NCBI RefSeq assembly: GCF_020907985.1
Contig: NZ_JAJJPA010000027.1
Coordinates: 25,540 to 89,539 of the forward strand
From: Kitasatospora humi
GTDB taxonomy: Bacteria; Actinomycetota; Actinomycetes; Streptomycetales; Streptomycetaceae
Direction: 5' to 3'
Length of the DNA: 64,000 nt
Numbering within the stretch: the stretch's first letter is position 1; each line of letters begins with the position of its first letter. The notes under the pieces are model-generated. The model worked only from the letters and a program-made list of their open reading frames with translations, ran no database searches and had not been told where the DNA came from. Positions 53,482-60,600 of the stretch are shown here, in pieces. The translations under genes and the position numbers were made by a program.

Positions 53482-54744
53482 CTAGTGGGCGGTCGCGCGG
53501 ATCATCGCGACTATGTCGGCGGCCACCTGCCGGGCCGCGTCCAGCTCGGTGAGGAACAGCCAGTAGTCGGGGTGCCGCCCGGCCGTCGACAGTGCGGCCA
53601 CCGCGCGGTCCACCCGGAGCACCGCGGCATCCAGCGGCCCGGCGTGGCGCGGGTCCGGGGTGCTGCGGCCGGCCATCGCCAGGCGCTGCGCGTCCCGCAG
53701 GGCGAACCGGGCCCGCTCCACCTCGGCCGTCGGCTCGCTCGCCACCGCGGTCAGCCGGCGCAACCGGTCCGCGACCGCCTGCGCCGAGCCGTCGGCCGTG
53801 TCCAGCAGCGCGCGCACCGAGCCGAGTACCGCCGTGGCATCCACCCAGCGCTGCTCGTCCCGGGCCCGGGCGGCCCCTTCGAGCCGGGACTCGGCGGACC
53901 GCACGGCCTCGTCCAGCTGCTGCGGCACCCGCTGCAGGTCCTGCCAGCAGGCCGAGGCGAACCCCCGGCGCAGCTCGCTCAGGGTCGGCTCGACCGCCGC
54001 CGATCTGGTGCGCAGCGCGTCGATCCGAGTGCGCAGGCTGGCCAGCCGGCGGTCGATCCCGGCGGCCTGCTCGGGCAACTGCTCGGCCTCGGCCCGGATG
54101 TGCGCCGCCTGCCGCCGGACCTCCTCGGCGCGCCGCAGGGTGTCCCTGATGCCGTGCCGGGTGACGCCCTCGTTCAGCTTGGTCAGCTCCGGCGCCAGCG
54201 CGGCCAGCCGGGTCGCCGCCTCGGTGGCGGTCAACCCGGCGGCCCGCACGGCGTCCAGTGCGGTGGTGGCGCCCAGCAGCTCCTGCTTGGCCCGCTCCAC
54301 CGCCGGGGCGACCTGCGCCAGCTGCTGCTCGGCGTGCTGCACCAGGGGTTGCAACCGGGTGAGGAAGGCGGTCAGCTCGGCCTGCCTGGCGGTCAGTTCG
54401 CGGTGCGCCTGCTCCAGCCGCTGCCGGGCCTGGGCGGCGGCACCCGGCGGCAGTTCGACGGCGTCCAGGTTGACCGAGTCCAGCGCGGCGAAGTAGCCGA
54501 GCGTGCCCTGGTTGATCCGCGCGGTCAGACCCTGGTAGTCGGCCAGCGCCTGCCGCACCATCGGCGACTCCTCGGCCGCCCGCACCGTCTCCACCGCGAG
54601 CTCGGCCTCCCGCTGGGCGGACTCCAGGTCGTAGAAGGCCAGCTGCGCCGCGTCCCGGGCGGCCACCGCCTCGTCCCGCTGGGCGTCGTTGCCGCGCCGC
54701 CACCAGGGGCCGCGGCCCCCGCCACTGCCGAACGACCCGCTCAC
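53482..54744 (-). CDS. Coiled-coil protein of unknown function
   Basis: 420 residues, almost entirely helical with heptad-rich Ala/Leu/Glu/Arg composition from about residue 20 to 390 and only a few breaks. A short N-terminal GSFGSGGGRGPWWRRGND segment precedes the helices. No TM helix, signal peptide or catalytic motif. The GTG at 54744 follows an AGGGGG ribosome-binding site; the longer frame runs into the region upstream of tRNA-Val. Long coiled coils in streptomycetes often serve as scaffolds, but nothing here shows a partner. Confidence 0.75.
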   Translation of the reverse strand: MSGSFGSGGGRGPWWRRGNDAQRDEAVAARDAAQLAFYDLESAQREAELAVETVRAAEESPMVRQALADYQGLTARINQGTLGYFAALDSVNLDAVELPPGAAAQARQRLEQAHRELTARQAELTAFLTRLQPLVQHAEQQLAQVAPAVERAKQELLGATTALDAVRAAGLTATEAATRLAALAPELTKLNEGVTRHGIRDTLRRAEEVRRQAAHIRAEAEQLPEQAAGIDRRLASLRTRIDALRTRSAAVEPTLSELRRGFASACWQDLQRVPQQLDEAVRSAESRLEGAARARDEQRWVDATAVLGSVRALLDTADGSAQAVADRLRRLTAVASEPTAEVERARFALRDAQRLAMAGRSTPDPRHAGPLDAAVLRVDRAVAALSTAGRHPDYWLFLTELDAARQVAADIVAMIRATAH

Positions 54745-54897
54745 CCAGGACCCCCTGCTCAACCGCCGACCGGACCCCTCATTCTCCCCGATCAACCTGC
54801 CCGCCCTCCGCACCCCCACATCCAGCACGACGCCGGCCCGCAGAACCGGTACTCTTACCTTTCGCCGCACGGCCCCAAGGGCGCCGTCCCGCGGCGG

Positions 54898-54969
54898 GGG
54901 CGCGTAGCTCAGTGGTAGAGCGCTGCTCTTACAAAGCAGATGTCGGCGGTTCGAAACCGTCCGCGCCCA
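54898..54969 (+). tRNA. tRNA-Val (anticodon UAC), probable AICE integration site
   Basis: 72 nt cloverleaf: acceptor GGGCGCG/CGCGCCC with discriminator A, D arm GCTC/GAGC, anticodon stem CTGCT/AGCAG around CTTACAA (anticodon TAC), T arm GGCGG-TTCGAAA-CCGTC. CCA is encoded (54970-54972). The integrase gene of an AICE ends 63 bp downstream, pointing toward the tRNA, so attL very probably overlaps the 3' half of this gene. Confidence 0.97.
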
Positions 54970-54977
54970 CCAGCACG

Positions 54978-55018
54978 AAGGGCCAGTTCGGAGGAGTGAT
55001 CCTCACGAACTGGCCCTT
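54978..55018. terminator. Bidirectional hairpin between tRNA-Val and the integrase gene
   Basis: AAGGGCCAGTTCG and CGAACTGGCCCTT form a perfect 13-bp stem, extended inside by GAGG/CCTC, ending 16 bp from the integrase stop. It probably terminates both tRNA-Val and int transcripts. Confidence 0.85.
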
Positions 55019-55263
55019 GATCGTTTCTGGGGGCTCAACCGGGCTGTGCCATTGGCGTGCCAGAAGCGGGCGGATCTTCCTTGCCCAGTGCCTTGCGGAC
55101 GGCCTCGCCCATGCGGTCGGCGATGGCGCGGTCGCGGTCGCTGGTCATGTGCTGGTAGATCAGCGCGGCACGGGTGGAGCTGTGGCCCATCCTCGTCATG
55201 AGCTCACGGGTGCTGGCCCCGTTCTGCGACGCCAGGGTGTTTCCGGTGTGCCGCAGGTCGTGG

Positions 55264-57431
55264 GTGCGCCGTGAGGCGCTGTGGTTCGAGTGGAGGTGAG
55301 AGGCCTTCACCGCTGATCCTGTCGCAGCAGGACGGTGGAGCTGGGGGCAGCCTGATCCGGGTGACGCCGGGGAGGGTGGGAGCAGCCCTGACAAAGCCGG
55401 GACGGGCCGGTACTGCCAGACGGTCCGGGTTCGGCGAGCGGGACGGAGAGGAGTACGCGAGGAACCGGCGTGTGACACCCCCTTGATTAGGCACCGGCTC
55501 GAACCTGGCGGATCTGGGCCGGGAGCGGTGCGTATCCCGTCGAGCGGTTGGGCGGGTAACTCCCAGGACGGTGGGCACGAGCCGTCCGGGAGGCCACGAG
55601 GAAGGTCTGCGGCGTACTCGTGGCGATGCCGCAGGGGCATAGTCGGGCTCCTACTTCGTCGAGCGAACCACAGTGAACACGGGAACCGTCCCGGGTCTTG
55701 CCCTCCGCGCCGCCTCCAGTGGCGGGGGTAGGGCTGGGCGCGTCGACCGCCGATCGGTCCGGGACGGGGCGGAGCCGCCGTAGTACTCCGAGGCCGGGAA
55801 AGCCGGCCACATGGGGAAGGGCGGCAGCGGTTTCGAGAAGGGAGGGACGCTGCAATGCCGAAAGACGCACCGCCGAACGGCGATGCTCCTTACTCTGGTC
55901 CGGCCGGGCCTGGGGCGAGGGTATCGGAGATGCAGGCCAAGCTTCACCGTTGGGCGGTGGCCGATCCCGGCCGCCGGTTCGATGACTTGTTCAACTTCGT
56001 GTGTGACCCGGCGACGCTGATCGTGGCGTTCGACCGGGTTGCTGGGAACCAGGGTGCGCGCACTGCCGGCGTGGACGGCCTCACGGTCGCCGATGTCGCC
56101 GAGAAGGTGGGTGTGCCTGGGTTCTTGGACGACCTGCGGGCCGGTCTCAAGGACGGCTCGTTCCGACCACTTCCGGTGCGGGAGCGGAAGATCCCGAAAC
56201 CGGGTGGGTCGGGGAAGGTCCGCAAGCTCGGGATTCCGACGATCGCGGACCGGGTCGTCCAGGCGGCGCTGAAACTGGTACTGGAACCGATCTTCGAGGC
56301 GGACTTCTTGCCGTGCTCGTACGGTTTCCGGCCCAAACGGCGTGCCCAGGACGCGATCGCCGAGATCCACCACTTCGGCACCCGCGGTTACCGCTGGGCG
56401 CTGGACGCGGACATCGAGGCGTGCTTCGACTCGATCGATCACACGGTGCTGATGGACCGGGTGCGTCTACGGGTGAAGGACAAGCGTGTCCTGGCGCTGG
56501 TCAAGGCGTTCCTGAAGGCCGGGATCCTCACCGAACTCGGCGACTACCAGGACACGATGACCGGCACGCCGCAGGGCGGCATCCTGTCCCCGCTGCTGGC
56601 CAACATCGCCCTGAGCGTGCTCGACGAGCACGTGATGGGGCCATGGAAGCCGAGCGGGGCGATGTCGACCGCTGGCAAGCGCGAGTACCGACGCTCCAAG
56701 GGACGACCGACGTGGCGGCTGATCCGTTACGCGGACGACTTCGTCATCTTGGTGCATGGCGAGCGCGAGCACGTCGAGGCGCTACGCGAAGACATCGCCG
56801 TCGCGCTGGCCCCGCTCGGATTGCGGCTGTCACCGGCCAAGACCCAAGTGGTGCACATGAGCGACGGGTTCGACTTCCTCGGCTTCCGCATCCGGTGGAA
56901 GCGCAAGAGGGGGACAGACAAGTGGTACGTCTACACCTTCATCGCGCACCGGCCCGTTCGGGCGCTGAAGGCGAAGATCCGTGCCCTGACGCACAAAACA
57001 TCGCAGCAGGACTTCGCGTCCGTGCTGATCAGGCTTGCCCAGATCATGCGCGGATGGGCCAACTACTTCCGACATGCCGTGGCGAAATGGACCTTCAGCA
57101 AACTGGACGCCTTCACCTGGTGGAGGCTCGTCCACATGCTGAGGGCGCGTCACGGCTGGAACTGGGGACAGGTCCGCCGACACCTCGCCGCCTCCGGGCG
57201 ATGGGTGATCGCGGCCGACGGGGTCGAGTACTTCCGGATCCAGGGTGTGACAGTCTCCCGTTACACCTACCGGGGCAACAAGATCCCATCCCCCTGGCCA
57301 CCTGCGAACCCCGCCTGACGGCAGAAACCGTGGAGAGCCCGGTGCGGTGAGAATCGCACGCCGGGTTCGGAGAGCGGTCCGGGGAAACGGACCGGGAGCA
57401 ATCCCGATACCGCGCCCCGGACCGACTCACC
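55264..57431 (+). mobile_element. Group II intron inserted antisense in the AICE integrase gene
   Basis: About 2168 nt. The 5' end GTGCG at 55264 matches the GUGYG consensus. A 34-nt domain V lies at 57335-57368 with the AGC triad at 57336-57338 and a typical GAGCCCGG...CCGGGTTC stem. Domain VI follows: GGTCCGGGG pairs with CCCCGGACC (57415-57423). The 3' end falls at 57430/57431 (...CTCAC or CTCACC); one nucleotide of shift at both ends cannot be resolved. Flanks rejoin the integrase frame exactly. CCACGA at 55594-55599 could pair with the last six 5'-exon bases TCGTGG, a possible EBS1-IBS1 match, though it also lies in a local stem. Confidence 0.9.
55855..57318 (+). CDS. ltrA: Group II intron-encoded reverse transcriptase/maturase
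   Basis: 487-residue protein that helps its intron RNA fold and copies it into DNA at new sites. RT blocks are in order: KPGGSGKVRKLGIPTIADRVVQ, FLPCSYGFRPKR, ALDADIEACFDSIDH, GTPQGGILSPLLANIAL, catalytic RYADDFVIL and GFDFLGFRI. The maturase (X) domain follows, with IMRGWANYFRHAVAKWTFSKLD. There is no C-terminal HNH endonuclease, so mobility would rely on nicked or replicating DNA. GGGAGGGACG precedes the ATG. Encoded in the sense of the intron, opposite to int. Confidence 0.96.
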   Translation: MPKDAPPNGDAPYSGPAGPGARVSEMQAKLHRWAVADPGRRFDDLFNFVCDPATLIVAFDRVAGNQGARTAGVDGLTVADVAEKVGVPGFLDDLRAGLKDGSFRPLPVRERKIPKPGGSGKVRKLGIPTIADRVVQAALKLVLEPIFEADFLPCSYGFRPKRRAQDAIAEIHHFGTRGYRWALDADIEACFDSIDHTVLMDRVRLRVKDKRVLALVKAFLKAGILTELGDYQDTMTGTPQGGILSPLLANIALSVLDEHVMGPWKPSGAMSTAGKREYRRSKGRPTWRLIRYADDFVILVHGEREHVEALREDIAVALAPLGLRLSPAKTQVVHMSDGFDFLGFRIRWKRKRGTDKWYVYTFIAHRPVRALKAKIRALTHKTSQQDFASVLIRLAQIMRGWANYFRHAVAKWTFSKLDAFTWWRLVHMLRARHGWNWGQVRRHLAASGRWVIAADGVEYFRIQGVTVSRYTYRGNKIPSPWPPANPA

Positions 57432-58365
57432 AAGTGCGCTTCCTGGCTCACACCGGCGGCGGTGCGGGCTTGGATCCAGTCGTCGCGGAAGTTGCTCCGG
57501 CGGAGCTTGCCGCCGCGGGGACCGATGAAGAGATGATCATCCGGTCCCGGACCGGCGAACCGGTCGAGGTGGCTCGCCAGGTCGGCGACGATTTCCGCGG
57601 GGAACGAAACCGGGCGGAAGCCCGCGCGGCTCTTGGGCGCCTTGTCGTAGAGCCGCCCACTGTTCAGCTCGGCCTGGTTGCGCTGGACCCGGACGAGGCG
57701 GTTCTCCAGGTCGACGTCCCGCCGGCGGAGCGCGGCCAGCTCGCCGAACCGCAGGGTGGTGAACGCGGTCAGCAGCACCAGGGCCCGCCAGCGCGGCCCG
57801 ATCGCGTCGGCGACGGCGAACACCTCGGCGACCGTGAGGACGGGTCGCTCCGGCACGTCGTAGGTGTCGGCTCCCTTGATCCGGCACGGGTTGCGCTGGA
57901 TCAGTTCGTCGTCCACGGCGGTATTCATGATGGCCCGCAACAGCTGGTACGCCTTCACGACGGACGGTTCGCCGGCACCGTTGTTGAGGAGCCCCGAGCG
58001 CCAGGAGCGGACGCGCGCCGGGGTGATCTCGGAGAGCATCCGGTGCCCCAATCCGGGCTGGATGTACTGGCGGAGCGTGATGGCGTACCGCTCCCGAGTG
58101 CTCTCTTCGAGCTTGCGGTCCCGCAGCCAGGCGATGGCGAAGTCGGCCAGCTTGACCTTCCCGGCGTCCGGGTCGGCCCACTTGTCGCGCTTGATGTCGG
58201 CTTCGATGAGCGTGAGCGCGACTTCGGCGTCGGTCTTGGTGGGGTACGTCTGCTCGCCAGGGCGCATCAGGCCCGTGACCGGGTCGGGGTAGCGGATCTG
58301 CCAGCGGCCGGAGGCGAGTTGGCGCGTGGAGCCGAAGCGGCGGCGCTTGCCCTTGCTGTTGGCCA

Positions 58366-58584
58366 TCAGGCGGCCCTCCTCTGGTTGGTGCGACGATTGG
58401 TGATCGGCTGGACCGTGCGCGCGGCGATGAACTCGGTGACGGCGGACTGGGGGATGCGGACATGCCGGCCGACCTTGACGAAGGCGATGCGCCGTTCGGC
58501 GACCAGGCGGCGGGGGAAGCGCTCGGTGGTGCCGAGCAGGTTGGCGGTCTGAGCGATGCTCAGGAGCCGCTCGGGGTGGCTCAT
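58366..58584 (-). CDS. xis: Excisionase-type helix-turn-helix protein
   Basis: 72-residue winged HTH of the MerR/Xis (HTH_17) type: LLSIAQTANLLGTTERFPRRLVAERRIAFVKVGRHVRIPQSAVTEFI, with a short basic tail. In AICEs this protein directs Int toward excision. Its stop overlaps the int start and its start overlaps the rep stop, each by 4 bp (ATGA), so rep-xis-int form one translationally coupled unit. Remains intact although int is broken. Confidence 0.9.
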   Translation of the reverse strand: MSHPERLLSIAQTANLLGTTERFPRRLVAERRIAFVKVGRHVRIPQSAVTEFIAARTVQPITNRRTNQRRAA

Positions 58585-60188
58585 GCTGCTTTCCCTTCGT
58601 GCGGTGCGGTCGGGGAGTCGCGGCCCTCGGCACGGGCCCGGGCGGCGTCGAGGGCTTCGCGCCAGCGGACGCGTTCGGCTACGGCTCGTAGGAGGCGGGT
58701 GGCGAGGGGCGCGGTGTCGGGGTCGCCGGGGCGGACGAGAGCCCACAGGTAGCGGTGCGAGTCCGGGGCGTCGGTGGTGCGGCCGAGCAGGTCGAGGACC
58801 CAGGCCCGGCGTTCGGCGCGGTGGTCGCCAAGGGTCTTGCCGGACCACTTGCGGGAGACCAGGACGCGGCGGCCGCCGTAGCCGAGGTGCTCGCGCTTGT
58901 GGGCGCGGGCCCGGCAGGCGCCGGGGCGCAGGCCCGGTCGGGCGCCCCGCGGTTGGACGCCGTAGAGGAGCCAGTTGGCGCAGGTCGGCGAGCACGGTTC
59001 GGCCTGCAGGGCCGCGGCGAGGCGGTCGATGTGGGCCTGTTCGGGGTTGCCGGTCGGGGTGTGGCACTCGGCGACGCTCTTGGTCAGGTACTTGGTGAGG
59101 TAGCGGATGCAGCGGTTGGCCTCGGGGGAGCCGATCAGCACGCCTTGGGCGTCGAGTTGGGTGCCGAAGCGGCAGACGTGCAGCGGTTGGGCGTTCGGGT
59201 CGGTGTCGAGGTCGTCGAGGGCCTGGTCCCAGGTGGGGAGCGGTTCGCCGCTGGCTGGGTCGACGTAGCCCTCCAGCTCCGGCGACCAGATCGGCGCGGT
59301 CTCGGGGGTGTAGCGGGGGCGGTCGCAGGGCGGCCACCAGACCTGGTGGTAGGTGGCCGCGACGACGCGGCGCAGTTCGCTGCGGGAGATGGTTCCGCGC
59401 AGGGCGAGGTGCAGGTGCGGGGCGAGGCGCCGTTGCGGTTCGACGACGGCGAAGTACTGGACGTCGAAGCCGACGAAGCGGCGCAGGTTCTGGATGAACC
59501 GGTCGATGAGCTTGGGGAGGTGGAGTGCGTCGCGGGCGGCGCGGAGGTAGTCGTAGGTGGCCGGGTCGATCGGGGTGCCGTCGGTGCGGACCCGGCCGTA
59601 GGACGGCAGGGTGAGGGTCAGGAAGAGGGACGGGCGGAAGGTCTTGCCCTGGGGGGTGGTGTAGGCCTTGCCGAGGGTGCGGGCTTCGACGGGCCGGCGG
59701 GGCAGGTCCGGGGTGTCCTGGCGGCGCTTGGTGGAGCGGACCCGGCGGGCGGTGCCGGCCGGGGCGAGTGTGCCGCGCATGCCGCTGTCGGCGAGCTGTT
59801 CGTCCACGTCGACCAGGAGCGAGGCCAGTTCGTCGGCCTCAGCGCTGACGGCGGAGGCGTGAGCCTTTGTCAGGTCGGCGCGGAGTCCGGCGAGGAAGCG
59901 CTGTTCGTCGCTGGCTGGGTCGGCGTCGAGGACGGGTTCCTCGGTGAGGTGCCAGCCTTCACGGCACTGGGCGGCCCGCAGTCGGCGCTTCCGCTCGGCG
60001 CAGGTGGGGCAGAGGCTGGCCCTTGTGGCGCCGCAGGGGATGTCGATGATCTCCGTCTCTCCGGTGATCACGTCGGTCCGGCGGAGGGCCAACGGGCGGA
60101 CGCAGACGCCGTTCTCCTCTGCGACCGCCCGCAGGACGTCCCGGGCGAGCGGCATCCGGGCGCGCTCGGCGCGGGTGGCAGTGGTCAA
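58581..60188 (-). CDS. repSA: RepSA-like replication initiator
   Basis: 535 residues. Starts rolling-circle replication of the excised element. An N-terminal Cys-rich zinc-finger-like segment (PCGATRASLCPTCAERKRRLRAAQC) precedes the HUH nuclease core: FLTLTLPSYG, then LAPHLHLALRGTI (HUH metal motif) and the tyrosine region RYLTKYLTKSVAECH. A second Cys cluster follows (CSPTCANW). The domain order matches pSAM2 RepSA and related AICE initiators. Overlaps xis and the upstream small gene by 4 bp each. Confidence 0.92.
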   Translation of the reverse strand: MTTATRAERARMPLARDVLRAVAEENGVCVRPLALRRTDVITGETEIIDIPCGATRASLCPTCAERKRRLRAAQCREGWHLTEEPVLDADPASDEQRFLAGLRADLTKAHASAVSAEADELASLLVDVDEQLADSGMRGTLAPAGTARRVRSTKRRQDTPDLPRRPVEARTLGKAYTTPQGKTFRPSLFLTLTLPSYGRVRTDGTPIDPATYDYLRAARDALHLPKLIDRFIQNLRRFVGFDVQYFAVVEPQRRLAPHLHLALRGTISRSELRRVVAATYHQVWWPPCDRPRYTPETAPIWSPELEGYVDPASGEPLPTWDQALDDLDTDPNAQPLHVCRFGTQLDAQGVLIGSPEANRCIRYLTKYLTKSVAECHTPTGNPEQAHIDRLAAALQAEPCSPTCANWLLYGVQPRGARPGLRPGACRARAHKREHLGYGGRRVLVSRKWSGKTLGDHRAERRAWVLDLLGRTTDAPDSHRYLWALVRPGDPDTAPLATRLLRAVAERVRWREALDAARARAEGRDSPTAPHEGKAA

Positions 60189-60391
60189 CGCTCCTCCGTG
60201 GCGTAGCAGAAGCGGAAGACGGCCAGCGAGAGGCGGGTGAGGTCTGCGCCGGAGGTGATCGGCGGGTAGCCGGCCGCTTCGAGTCGGACCGCCAGGTCGA
60301 CCAGCAGGCCGAAGCTGAACCGCGGGTCGTTGCCGCCGTCAGGCTCGGCGACCGGGTAGTTGCGCAGCGGGCGGTTGGTGGGGGTGGTCAT
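60185..60391 (-). CDS. Small conserved AICE protein of unknown function
   Basis: 68-residue acidic protein (TTPTNRPLRNYPVAEPDGGNDPRFSFGLLVDLAVRLEAAGYPP...). Similar short genes precede rep in other AICEs, but no function is assigned. Stop overlaps the rep start by 4 bp; the ATG at 60391 follows GGAGAACCC. Frames extending upstream do not look coding. Confidence 0.68.
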   Translation of the reverse strand: MTTPTNRPLRNYPVAEPDGGNDPRFSFGLLVDLAVRLEAAGYPPITSGADLTRLSLAVFRFCYATEER

Positions 60392-60405
60392 CGTGGGTTC
60401 TCCGA

Positions 60406-60600
60406 TCAGGGGTGCAGCTGGCCGAGGGTGGTGGCGGTCCAAGCCAGGACGTGGCGGATGGCGGATGCGGCGCCGGTGCTGGCGAGCAGGAAGCCGAAGG
60501 AGCCGCAGAGGAGGAGGTCGAAGACCCGCAGGGTCTTGTTGCGGATCAGGAGGTAGATCACGAGGCCGAGGAGGACGACGAGGGAGGCGTTGACGATCAC
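60406..60600 (-). CDS. Possible internal small membrane protein (Spd-like), in frame with tra
   Basis: 64 residues from the GTG at 60600: two hydrophobic helices (ASLVVLLGLVIYLLIR and LLLCGSFGFLLASTGAASAIRHVLA). Comparable short membrane proteins are independent genes next to tra in AICEs. A hairpin sharing the CTGTC(T/G)AG motif with the pra promoter lies 36-70 bp upstream, suggesting an own promoter. It may be made both as the tra tail and separately. Confidence 0.5.
   Translation of the reverse strand: MIVNASLVVLLGLVIYLLIRNKTLRVFDLLLCGSFGFLLASTGAASAIRHVLAWTATTLGQLHP

Larger units (their letters stand above)
55035..58366 (-). pseudogene. int: Tyrosine-type site-specific integrase, split by an antisense group II intron
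   Basis: The gene reads from the ATG at 58366 to the stop at 55035, interrupted by the intron at about 55264-57431. The 5' exon (935 nt) gives an SAM-like DNA-binding domain (RKLEESTRERYAITLRQYIQPGL) and the catalytic Arg of TTLRFGELAALRRRDVDL. The 3' exon (229 nt) gives HDLRHTGNTLASQNGASTRELMTRMGHSS and the nucleophile Tyr in ALIYQHM. Joined, they make 388 codons in one frame (387 residues), the size of pSAM2-type integrases, with QEAHFHDLRHTG restored at the junction. Start overlaps the excisionase stop (ATGA). Because the intron is antisense to int, no functional mRNA can be spliced. Confidence 0.9.

Noticed and set aside
57113..57430. Minus-strand continuation of the integrase 5' reading frame into the intron
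   Set aside because: The frame stays open by chance through domain V/VI and the end of the RT gene; integrase motifs stop at the intron boundary and resume at 55263.
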